From: Acetofilamentum sp.
Lineage (GTDB): Bacteria > Bacteroidota > Bacteroidia > Bacteroidales > JAADGE01
Direction of reading: 5' to 3'
DNA: 11,281 nt
Assembly: GCA_020720705.1 (NCBI GenBank)
Contig: DYOJ01000053.1
Coordinates: forward strand, 1-11,281
Under the pieces are notes generated by a model that saw only the letters and a program-made list of their open reading frames with translations, had not been told where the DNA came from and did no database searches. Shown here piece after piece: positions 1-5,906 of the stretch; the stretch's first letter is position 1; each line of letters begins with the position of its first letter. Position numbers and translations under genes: made by a program.

Positions 1-284
1 ACAGTTCGCTGAATCCGCATTTGTGCCAACATTTGATGAAAGAACTTTGCGAATTGTCGAAAAAACACAACAAACAAGCTTTGATTACAACACACAATCC
101 GTCCGTTTTGGACGGTTTGAACCTCTTCGACGATGATGTTCGCTTGTTTGAAGTTAAACGCTTGGATAACGGCAGCACTAAAACAAGACGAATTAAATTC
201 AAACCGGAGCTGCATAACGAACAATTCAAACTTTCAGAATTATGGTCTCGCGGATATTTAGGCGCAATTTCTCAAAATTTCTAA
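1..284 (+). CDS. C-terminal end of an AAA/ABC-type P-loop ATPase (partial, 5' end outside window)
   Basis: The reading frame is open from base 3, so this is the tail of a larger gene and not a small ORF starting at the TTG at 21. The visible part reads SSLNPHL, which fits the D-loop after the Walker B strand of SMC/ABC-like ATPases. About 20 residues later comes ALITTHNPSVLDGL, whose His fits the H-loop (switch) that senses the gamma phosphate. These features match the AAA_21/AAA_15 ATPases found in OLD-like, PARIS and AbiL-type defence systems. Walker A, the signature motif and Walker B lie outside the window. The stop at 282-284 is 4 bp before the next gene, so the two are almost surely co-transcribed. 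The ATPase class is fairly sure. The defence role is an inference from the partner gene. Confidence 0.75.
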   Translation, partial: SSLNPHLCQHLMKELCELSKKHNKQALITTHNPSVLDGLNLFDDDVRLFEVKRLDNGSTKTRRIKFKPELHNEQFKLSELWSRGYLGAISQNF

Positions 285-288
285 AAAT

Positions 289-1002
289 ATGAGAAATGAA
301 ATTATCAGCATAATTGCAGAAGGTGCAGAAGACATCGGTGTAGTGAAAACGATTTTAAAATCTTTTGGTTTTGACGGCAGCGAGATAATTCCGATAAGAC
401 CTGCTCTCAGTCAAGATGCTACAGACAGATATCAGAATTCTCAAACTATCGGAACTTTTCAAGGTGTTAAAAATGCGTGTATCGGTAAAGATGGCAGAAG
501 ACCGGATTTTGAGCGCGCTTTCAGTATGAATGACAGCAATTATATGGTTATTCAGTTAGATACTTTAGAAATTGAAAACCATGATTTTGAATTTAAAAAG
601 CCGCTCAAAGTTAATAATGAAAACTATTGCAACGAACTCCGGAAGAGTGTTATTGATAAAATTGACGAATGGTTAGACCAAAATTACAAAGATAAATTGT
701 TTTATGCCGTTACGATAGAGGAATTAGAGTCATGGTGTTTAACTATTTTTGAAAATCAAAATACAGTTCACTTAAACAATGTTAAACATCGTTGGGAACT
801 CTATCTAAGACGAAACAACCTAACATACAGTGATTTAAAATTAGACCCAACAAAACATAAAACACAGTATTTTGAAAAAATCACACAAAAATACAAATTT
901 CACAAATTAGAAAAACTCAGACAGTTTTCGGAATATAATCAAAGTTTGAAATATTTTGTCCAATCCTTAGACGATAAATTAATAAGAAATTTAGTAACTT
1001 AA
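289..1002 (+). CDS. Probable TOPRIM-fold / DUF4276-like protein, partner of the upstream ATPase
   Basis: A 237-residue soluble protein with no signal peptide or membrane segment. Its start, IISIIAEGAEDIGVVKTIL, has the look of a TOPRIM domain: a beta strand ending in the catalytic-type Glu-Gly (E11-G12) followed by a helix. A hydrophobic strand MVIQLDTLE (residues 86-94) puts D91 and E94 where TOPRIM proteins carry their DxD-type metal ligands. TIEELESWCL (142-151) resembles the acidic E-x-E-x-W segment of DUF4276 and RloB proteins. The rest is lysine-rich and helical. It follows the ATPase gene by 4 bp. ATPase plus TOPRIM pairs (PARIS AriAB, AbiL, split OLD-like systems) are anti-phage systems in which the TOPRIM protein is the nuclease effector. 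The fold assignment rests on motif shape alone, so family membership is moderate and the activity inferred. Confidence 0.55.
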   Translation: MRNEIISIIAEGAEDIGVVKTILKSFGFDGSEIIPIRPALSQDATDRYQNSQTIGTFQGVKNACIGKDGRRPDFERAFSMNDSNYMVIQLDTLEIENHDFEFKKPLKVNNENYCNELRKSVIDKIDEWLDQNYKDKLFYAVTIEELESWCLTIFENQNTVHLNNVKHRWELYLRRNNLTYSDLKLDPTKHKTQYFEKITQKYKFHKLEKLRQFSEYNQSLKYFVQSLDDKLIRNLVT

Positions 1003-1160
1003 AGCATTGACCTTTAATTGCTTATTCATTCCATAGTACAAGTTAACCAAACAAAATACATGCTTTAGACTGCTCAAACTGACACCAAATCTTTTTTGTA
1101 AACTTTTGATTTACTTGCTTTTAGCTTGATATTTATTAGCAGAGATGGTATATTGCAACC

Positions 1161-1280
1161 TATTGTCATGTCAATCTTCAAATGACGCTACATTGTCCTA
1201 CGGACGAATGCAGGTCAGTAGAGACTTTCCATCGTCCGATAGGACATGGAAACGTCAGAAGAGACTTGACATGACACTAT
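1161..1280. repeat. Complex palindromic element, able to fold as one long hairpin or a branched cruciform
   Basis: The outer arms are perfect: TGTCATGTCAA (1164-1174) pairs with TTGACATGACA (1266-1276). Further in, TGACG (1183-1187) pairs with CGTCA (1253-1257), TGTCCTA (1194-1200) with TAGGACA (1240-1246), and CGGACGA (1201-1207) with TCGTCCG (1232-1238), with one unpaired base (A1239). Each half also folds on itself. On the left, CATTGTCC-tac-GGACgAATG spans 1191-1210, flanked by TGAC (1183-1186) and GTCA (1214-1217). On the right, TTTCCATcGTCC-gata-GGACATGGAAA spans 1226-1252, an 11-bp stem with one bulge. A direct repeat GTCAG(T/A)AGAGACTT lies at 1214-1227 and 1254-1267. No open frame or transposase is present. 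It is probably a dispersed palindromic repeat or MITE-like element, or less likely a structured RNA. Confidence 0.7.
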
Positions 1281-1380
1281 TATACTTTATCAATTTGTGT
1301 TTAATGTCTAATTTCTAACTAAGTAATGTTAAAAAACATTTATGTTTGATAACAAAATTTTACTTTATCGCAAAAATTTA

Positions 1381-1388
1381 TAGTTTTG
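1381..1388 (+). promoter_or_regulatory. Predicted -7 box of the lgt promoter
   Basis: TAGTTTTG matches the Bacteroidetes TAnnTTTG -7 consensus exactly. It lies 28 bp before the lgt ATG, which would give a leader of about 20-25 nt. The -33 region about 20 bp upstream is T-rich but has no clean TTTG, so the call rests on the -7 box and its position. Confidence 0.45.
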
Positions 1389-1416
1389 CCCAATATTTAC
1401 GAATTAAATTAAAAAT

Positions 1417-2649
1417 ATGTATCCGTCGCTGACCGATTTTTTCCGAGAAGTTTTAGGCTTAAATATTTTATTACCCGTTCAAACTTATGGTTTTTTTGTT
1501 GCTTTATCATTCTTGCTCGGCGTTTGGGTTCTCATTCTCGAGTTCAAACGAAAAGAGCGTGAAGGTATATTCGGTATTACAACAAAAGAAGTTATCGTTG
1601 GTAAACCCGCACAAATACACGAACTTTTGCTTTCCGGAATTGTAGGTTTCGTTATCGGATATTTTCTGGTCGGTGCCGCAATGAACTACAAGGAGTTTGC
1701 AACCAATCCGCAAGAATTTTTGACCTCGTTAAACGGCTCAGCACTTGGAGGTTTGGCGTTTGCTGCAATTTCAATTTTCACAACTTGGCGAGACAAGAAC
1801 AAACAAAAACTGCCAGAACCAAAAAAAGTTTTAAAAGAAATACATCCGCACCAACTTGCCGGAAATATTCTCGTTGTTGCCGGTGTTTTCGGACTTTTAG
1901 GTGCCAAAATTTTTCACAATTTAGAATATATAGACGAGTTCATGGCTGACCCGTGGGAGGCACTTATTTCTTTCAGCGGTTTGACATTTTTAGGCGGTTT
2001 GATACTCGGCAGTGCCGCTGTATTCTATTATCTGAAAAAATATTACAAACTGAGTATCATACATTTATTGGATGTTTTAGCAATCGTAATGCCCTTAACT
2101 TATGCCGTAGGACGCTTAGGTTGCCTCACAGCCGGAGACGGATGTTGGGGGATTCCGAACCCAAACCCGATGCCGGAACTATTGGCATGGTTGCCTGATT
2201 GGATTTGGGCTTATGACTTCCCGAACAACATTATTAAAGATGCCGGACAAATTTTTGTGGACGGAACATGGGTAAATGCTCCCCAAACGATGATGGAAGG
2301 TTGCGACCCCGCTGTTTGGAACGGGCATTGTTACAAACTTGCCACTCCGGTTTACCCTACTCCGTTCTATGAATTTTCGATTATGCTTATCGGGTTTTTG
2401 GGATTATGGTTTACACGAAAACGTTTCAAAACGCCCGGATTACTTTTTGGCATTTATTTAATTATCGCAGGATTGGAACGATTTTTTGTAGAAAAAATAC
2501 GAGTAAACAGCTTGTATAAAGTTGGTGGTTTTGAATTTACACAAGCAGAATTGATTTCATCAATCATGGCGATTGGCGGTATCATTGTCATTTTTATTGT
2601 ATTGAAAAACAGAAACAAGTTGAAAAACATTAAGGCTCAGAAACCATGA
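1417..2649 (+). CDS. lgt: Prolipoprotein diacylglyceryl transferase (Lgt)
   Basis: This inner-membrane enzyme transfers a diacylglyceryl group from phosphatidylglycerol to the lipobox Cys of prolipoproteins, the first step of lipoprotein maturation. The 410-residue polytopic protein opens with the Lgt-type segment LPVQTYGFFVALSFLLG (19-35). Later motifs are SGLTFLGGLILG (187-198), the signature YAVGRLGCLTAGDGCWG (229-245) with conserved R233 and G-D pair, and ATPVYPTPFYE (309-319) before the last membrane helices. It is about 120 residues longer than the E. coli enzyme, with the extra length in the loops around 50-145 and 246-310, as in many Bacteroidetes. One oddity is that the position of the E. 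coli His in the FHGG motif is Leu here (L192). The 3' end overlaps the next start by 4 bp (ATGA), so the two genes should be translationally coupled. The start at 1417 fits both the predicted promoter and the family N-terminus. Confidence 0.93.
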   Translation: MYPSLTDFFREVLGLNILLPVQTYGFFVALSFLLGVWVLILEFKRKEREGIFGITTKEVIVGKPAQIHELLLSGIVGFVIGYFLVGAAMNYKEFATNPQEFLTSLNGSALGGLAFAAISIFTTWRDKNKQKLPEPKKVLKEIHPHQLAGNILVVAGVFGLLGAKIFHNLEYIDEFMADPWEALISFSGLTFLGGLILGSAAVFYYLKKYYKLSIIHLLDVLAIVMPLTYAVGRLGCLTAGDGCWGIPNPNPMPELLAWLPDWIWAYDFPNNIIKDAGQIFVDGTWVNAPQTMMEGCDPAVWNGHCYKLATPVYPTPFYEFSIMLIGFLGLWFTRKRFKTPGLLFGIYLIIAGLERFFVEKIRVNSLYKVGGFEFTQAELISSIMAIGGIIVIFIVLKNRNKLKNIKAQKP

Positions 2650-2954
2650 TAATCACCGAAAAAATATCGAACATCACTCAATTTCTGGACAAATATAAGT
2701 ATCTGATTGCAGCCTTAGCTTTTGCCGGTTTGATACTATTTTTCGGAAAACCGAACATATCATTTCTAAATAAAAAAACTGCCGAGAAAAAAGAATTGGA
2801 GCAAAAAATACGAAATTACAATGTCGAAATTAAACGCGACAGTATTTTACATTTAGAACTCGAGAACAATCCCTCTGCCGTTGAGCGTGTAGCACGAGAA
2901 CGCTACTATATGCAAAAAAATGACGAGGTTGTTTACAGAATTGAAGAACAATAA
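2646..2954 (+). CDS. FtsB/DivIC-family septum formation initiator
   Basis: A 102-residue bitopic protein with a short cytoplasmic N-terminus, one membrane helix (about residues 19-36, YLIAALAFAGLILFFG), then a coiled coil (about 43-65, rich in Lys/Glu) and the typical tail PSAVERVARERYYMQKNDEVVYRI. This layout is that of FtsB/DivIC, which bridges FtsL and FtsQ in the divisome and helps trigger septal peptidoglycan synthesis. Homologues in this phylum are often annotated as septum formation initiator or DivIC. The ATG overlaps the lgt stop codon by 4 bp, so expression probably depends on lgt translation. The gene ends at a hairpin shared with the convergent birA. The family call is good; the choice between the FtsB and DivIC names is not fixed by sequence. 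Confidence 0.85.
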   Translation: MIITEKISNITQFLDKYKYLIAALAFAGLILFFGKPNISFLNKKTAEKKELEQKIRNYNVEIKRDSILHLELENNPSAVERVARERYYMQKNDEVVYRIEEQ

Positions 2955-2976
2955 AAGTAAACCAAAGTTTACTTTT
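2953..2976. terminator. Bidirectional terminator between the division gene and birA
   Basis: A perfect 10-bp inverted repeat, AAAAGTAAAC-CAAA-GTTTACTTTT, sits between two convergent genes and overlaps both stop codons. The A-rich and T-rich outer arms provide a U-tract on either strand. Its symmetry and position make a factor-independent terminator working in both directions the natural reading, although the stem is weak (two G-C pairs). Confidence 0.7.
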
Positions 2977-3709
2977 GTGAAAATTCGACTTCACCCGAAC
3001 TTAATGCAATTATGTCCTCTGTTTCGGTCTCAATGAGCAGTTGTCCGTTTGCACAGACATGTTTAATTTGACCGACAATTTGATTCTGTCCTATTTTGTA
3101 TGTTGCGATAACATTTTTTTGAAACAAATGTTCGTGATACAATTCATCAATAGTCGCAAATTGTTTAGATTCTATTAAATAAAAATAGGTTTTGAACAAC
3201 AGCACCACATCATCTGCAAGTTGCTCATTATCAAATGCTTGGTTTGTAATCTGCGACAAAGAAACAGCATTTTTTAAAGAATCCGGAAATTGTATTTGAT
3301 TTACATTCAAACCGATACCAACGATTGAAAATTTTACGGAAGTATGCGAAATACTATTTTCAATTAAAATACCGGCAATTTTTTGTTTGTTTACAAAAAT
3401 ATCGTTGGGCCACTTTATTTCTACATTTTCGGCGTAACGCATGCACAACAACTTTACAATCAAAGCCGAAAATTTTGATAAATAAAACAATTCATCAATT
3501 TCTAATTTGTGTAATATCAATATTGAAAATAATAAATTTGAATTGGCTTCACTGTGCCATGATTTAGAATGTTGCCCTTTCCCGGAAGTTTGAAAATCGG
3601 CTGTTACAAATGTAAAGTTTTCAAGACACAAATCTCTGTGGAGATTTTTAAGAAAATTATTAGTTGAATCTGTTTGCGAAAGATGTATGTGCGCTTGAAA
3701 CTCGGACAT
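2969..3709 (-). CDS. birA: Biotin--[acetyl-CoA-carboxylase] ligase (BirA, catalytic form)
   Basis: This enzyme activates biotin with ATP to biotinyl-AMP and attaches it to the biotin carrier lysine of carboxylases. The 246-residue protein shows the biotinyl-AMP binding loop as TSGKGQHSKSWHSE (41-54), then KWPND (99-103), KIAGILIEN (110-118) with the conserved Lys, and VGIGLNVN (130-137), followed by a small C-terminal domain. There is no N-terminal helix-turn-helix, so it is a monofunctional ligase and not an E. coli-type biotin repressor. The binding loop is GKGQ where E. coli has GRGRRG, a common variant. It converges with the lgt operon and is divergent from cysC. No clear TAnnTTTG box was found in front of it. 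The start at 3709 gives the usual short lead before the first motif (LSQTDSTN). Confidence 0.93.
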   Translation of the reverse strand: MSEFQAHIHLSQTDSTNNFLKNLHRDLCLENFTFVTADFQTSGKGQHSKSWHSEANSNLLFSILILHKLEIDELFYLSKFSALIVKLLCMRYAENVEIKWPNDIFVNKQKIAGILIENSISHTSVKFSIVGIGLNVNQIQFPDSLKNAVSLSQITNQAFDNEQLADDVVLLFKTYFYLIESKQFATIDELYHEHLFQKNVIATYKIGQNQIVGQIKHVCANGQLLIETETEDIIALSSGEVEFSQK

Positions 3710-3849
3710 GGTAAATCAGAATTACATAAAAAATTATAAATAACTACGATACATTCGTTTTGACAGTCTCTTAAAAAAAAGGATTCTCCTCAGACCAAAG
3801 AAAACTAATTAGATGTGCACAAAAGTTTTTCAAAATTAAAATTAAAACG

Positions 3850-3857
3850 GATATTTG
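3850..3857 (+). promoter_or_regulatory. Possible -7 box for the cysC operon
   Basis: GATATTTG has one mismatch to TAnnTTTG, with a T-run about 20 bp upstream (3826-3829). It would start transcription near 3863, just before the ATG codons at 3875 and 3887, and downstream of the GTG at 3815. If real, it rules out the long GTG-initiated form. Confidence 0.3.
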
Positions 3858-3874
3858 CCAAAGTAATAATAAAG

Positions 3875-4495
3875 ATGTTCAAAAATATGAAAGACGAAAC
3901 AAATATACACCCGGTTTTTGACAAGATAGCCGGACGCGAAATAAAAGAGAATCTATTGGGGCAAAAAGCAATATCTATTTGGTTAGTAGGACTTTCAGGT
4001 GCAGGAAAAACAACAGTCGGTGCTGCTCTCGAATGTTTACTGATAGAAAAGAGAATTCTGACCCAGATTTTAGACGGAGATAATATACGTTCCGGTATCA
4101 ATAAAAATTTAAAATTTACCGAAACCGACCGTGAAGAAAATATCCGTCGCATCGCGGAAGTCAATAAACTATTCCTCAACTGCGGAGTCGTTACCATAAA
4201 TTGCTTTATCAATCCGACACATGAAACTCGTGATTTTGTTGAAGGCATTTTGGGAACACAAGATATTGTTACCGTGTATATTAACACACCTATTGAGGTT
4301 TGCGAGCAACGAGATGTGAAAGGCTTGTACAAAAAAGCACGTGCAGGAGAATTAAAAAATTTCACAGGTATAGACTCGCCGTTTGAGCCGCCGATAAACC
4401 CGGAAATTACAGTCAATACAGCAGAGTTAAGTATCGAAGAATCAGCCCGATTGATTCTGGAATATGTATTACCAATCATAAAAAAACAATCTTGA
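3875..4495 (+). CDS. cysC: Adenylylsulfate (APS) kinase
   Basis: It phosphorylates APS at the 3'-OH to give PAPS, the sulfate donor for reduction or sulfation; it is cytoplasmic. Counting from the ATG at 3875, the P-loop GLSGAGKT is at 39-46, DGDNIR at 67-72 (APS/Mg site), FINPTHETR at 111-119, and the family hallmark RDVKGLYKKARAGELKNFTG leads into the lid segment SPFEPP. E. coli CysC has a phosphorylatable Ser in FISP, where this protein has Asn (FINP). The frame is open back to a GTG at 3815, but the added residues are basic and unlike the family. The ATG at 3887 (MKDETNIHPVFD) aligns best with Bacteroides CysC N-termini, so 3875 or 3887 is the likely start. No cysD, cysN or PAPS reductase is nearby. 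The next gene starts 1 bp after the stop. Confidence 0.9.
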   Translation: MFKNMKDETNIHPVFDKIAGREIKENLLGQKAISIWLVGLSGAGKTTVGAALECLLIEKRILTQILDGDNIRSGINKNLKFTETDREENIRRIAEVNKLFLNCGVVTINCFINPTHETRDFVEGILGTQDIVTVYINTPIEVCEQRDVKGLYKKARAGELKNFTGIDSPFEPPINPEITVNTAELSIEESARLILEYVLPIIKKQS

Positions 4496-4496
4496 A

Positions 4497-5225
4497 ATGC
4501 TTATTTCTGAAAAACATAAACTTGCAGACATTATTCCGCACGATTTTAGGTTGATTCCGATAATTGCACGCTTTGACATTCCGTTTGGCTTCGGCGATAA
4601 AACAATTCATCAGATTTGTGAGGAGAAGAATATCAATCTCTATTTTTTTCTGGAAATTATTAACGCGTTCCACGACCAAAACTACAAACCGGATAAACAA
4701 TTACAGAAATTTTCCCTGACCGTTACGGTTGATTATTTACTGAAATCACATCGGTATTACAAGGCGGAAAAAATCCCATACATCAATCACTTGATAGAAA
4801 AATTGATTTGGACAAAACCCGAGCATGTAAAAAACAAAAGTTTGATAACTAAATTCTTTACTCAATACAAGAACGAAGTTGAAACACACACAAAATTTGA
4901 AGAAAAAATAATCTACCCTTATGTTTTAGAAGTAGAACAAGCGATGCTGACAAATTCGATATCAGACGAATTTAAGCATAAATTATCGAACAGCCCCGTA
5001 GCCAAATACAAAGGCGAGCATGAAGAATTGAACGCAGCTCTATTTGACCTTAAAAACATCATAATCAAATATTTACCTCCGGCAGACAATTCTGAAATTA
5101 CCATTCGTATTCTGACCGAAATATTCAGGCTGGAAGAAGATATGAAAGACCATACACATATCGAAGATAAAGTATTGATACCCAAAGTACAGAATATTGA
5201 AAACGAACTCTTAAACAGGCTATGA
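4497..5225 (+). CDS. Hemerythrin-like di-iron protein of the ScdA/RIC (YtfE) type
   Basis: A 242-residue soluble protein. The N-terminal part (about 1-65, DFRLIPIIARFDIPFGFGDKTIHQICEEKNIN) resembles the ScdA_N domain, with a single Cys (C41) where ScdA proteins often have a Cys pair. The rest is a four-helix hemerythrin domain with an apparently complete ligand set: H85, H131-x3-E135, H175, and H219-x3-E223, which matches the di-iron pattern of ScdA/YtfE. Such proteins bind O2 or NO and help repair iron-sulfur clusters after nitrosative or oxidative stress. It starts 1 bp after cysC and overlaps the LuxR-type gene by 4 bp, so all three are likely co-expressed. Hemerythrin plus LuxR pairs recur in Bacteroidales, for example next to P. 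gingivalis CdhR. A sensory role feeding the regulator is plausible but inferred. Confidence 0.82.
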   Translation: MLISEKHKLADIIPHDFRLIPIIARFDIPFGFGDKTIHQICEEKNINLYFFLEIINAFHDQNYKPDKQLQKFSLTVTVDYLLKSHRYYKAEKIPYINHLIEKLIWTKPEHVKNKSLITKFFTQYKNEVETHTKFEEKIIYPYVLEVEQAMLTNSISDEFKHKLSNSPVAKYKGEHEELNAALFDLKNIIIKYLPPADNSEITIRILTEIFRLEEDMKDHTHIEDKVLIPKVQNIENELLNRL

Positions 5226-5815
5226 GCGTACATACAAAACTGTTGTTTATAATTGCAGATAAATCGTATTTGATACGCTCGGGTATTCGCAAAATATTAG
5301 AAGATTATCGTCCGGACGCTGAAATAAGAGAAACCGAAACCATGATAGGGTTGAAACAAGCCCTACGTTCAACAGCCCCGGATGTACTTTTATGTAATGT
5401 AAAAATTTTCGGAAAAACATCCGGTAATATTCGTAAAGATTTGAATATCAATATCAATTCAAAATTAATAGCGATTGTAGGCAGTATGCGTTGTAATGAA
5501 AAAATATCATTTTTTGACGAACAAATTTGTATTGACGAAGACAAAGCCACTATCACAGAAACACTTAACAAGATTGTCGAAACACTACCCGAACGTACAG
5601 ACACTCCGGATACCTCAGACCTGACAGAACGAGAACGAGATGTTTTACGAGAAGTTGCACTCGGAAAATCCAACAAAGAAATTGCAGATTATCTGAATAT
5701 CAGCACACATACCGTAATATCACATCGGAAAAATATTTCAAATAAATTGGGAATCAAAACGGCATCAGGGTTGACTGTCTATGCTATTTTGAATAATATT
5801 ATCACGCTGAATTAA
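5222..5815 (+). CDS. LuxR/NarL-type regulator with a degenerate receiver domain
   Basis: A 197-residue DNA-binding protein. Residues 5-120 have the alternating strand/helix pattern of a response-regulator receiver, but the active site is eroded. The usual acidic pair is reduced to D13 (IIADKS), the phospho-acceptor Asp is Asn (LLCN, N59), and no conserved Lys follows the VGSM segment. Residues 134-190 are a standard LuxR-type HTH (LTERERDVLREVALGKSNKEIADYLNISTHTV...). It therefore probably works without phosphorylation. It overlaps the hemerythrin gene by 4 bp (ATGA). The arrangement resembles P. gingivalis CdhR (PG1237), a LuxR-type regulator of hemin uptake and community behaviour that lies beside a hemerythrin gene. 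Orthology is likely but not proven here. The target genes are unknown. Confidence 0.85.
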   Translation: MSVHTKLLFIIADKSYLIRSGIRKILEDYRPDAEIRETETMIGLKQALRSTAPDVLLCNVKIFGKTSGNIRKDLNININSKLIAIVGSMRCNEKISFFDEQICIDEDKATITETLNKIVETLPERTDTPDTSDLTERERDVLREVALGKSNKEIADYLNISTHTVISHRKNISNKLGIKTASGLTVYAILNNIITLN

Positions 5816-5830
5816 GCTACATACAATTTT

Positions 5831-5906
5831 TTAATAAATTTGCAATCATAAATTTGACATCACAAATTTGACATCACAAATTTGACATCATAAATTTGAC
5901 ATCACA
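5831..5906 (+). repeat. 14-bp tandem repeat abutting the fcl start codon
   Basis: The unit is ATCAYAAATTTGAC. Full copies lie at 5845-5858, 5859-5872, 5873-5886 and 5887-5900, preceded by a degenerate copy (5831-5844, 10 of 14 matching) and followed by a 6-bp partial copy (5901-5906) that touches the ATG at 5907. The copies differ only at the fifth base: T in copies 1 and 4, C in copies 2 and 3. The T form creates a perfect TAAATTTG (TAnnTTTG) -7 box and the C form breaks it. The array is non-coding, so changes in copy number would alter promoter spacing or number and not reading frame. Confidence 0.9.
5867..5898 (+). promoter_or_regulatory. Predicted fcl promoter inside the tandem repeat
   Basis: TTTG at 5867-5870 (copy 2) and TAAATTTG at 5891-5898 (copy 4) are 20 bp apart, the usual -33/-7 spacing in Bacteroidetes. 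The predicted start is about 5903-5906, giving an almost leaderless fcl mRNA. Further exact -7 boxes at 5849-5856 and 5835-5842 have weak -33 regions but would give leaders of about 45-60 nt. Confidence 0.5.

Larger units (their letters stand above)
1003..1416. other. Non-coding gap between the ATPase/TOPRIM pair and lgt
   Basis: There are 414 bp with no convincing reading frame on either strand. The first part (1003-1160) is plain AT-rich DNA without a strong hairpin terminator. The middle (about 1161-1280) is a palindromic element that is less AT-rich than its surroundings and is described separately. The last part (1281-1416) is AT-rich and carries the predicted lgt promoter at its end. 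The gap separates a probable accessory module from conserved housekeeping genes. Confidence 0.7.

Noticed and set aside
1098..1114. Weak stem GTAAA/TTTAC after the TOPRIM-like gene
   Set aside because: Five base pairs with one G-C pair is too weak for a terminator call.
1161..1280. Reading the repeated segments as a CRISPR array or riboswitch
   Set aside because: There are only two similar 14-bp segments and the rest is palindromic, with no repeat-spacer order and no cas genes. No known riboswitch core was recognised.
1325..1340. Small hairpin AATGTT-AAAA-AACATT upstream of lgt
   Set aside because: A 6-bp, AT-only stem is expected by chance in DNA of this composition and has no T-run or conserved context.
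3815..3874. GTG-initiated N-terminal extension of cysC
   Set aside because: The 20 extra residues do not fit the family, a possible -7 box lies inside this stretch, and ATG codons at 3875 and 3887 give a normal N-terminus.
3805..4479. A 224-codon open frame on the minus strand opposite cysC
   Set aside because: It is the antisense shadow of cysC; its translation is Ser/Ile-rich with no recognisable motif, while the plus strand has clear APS kinase motifs.
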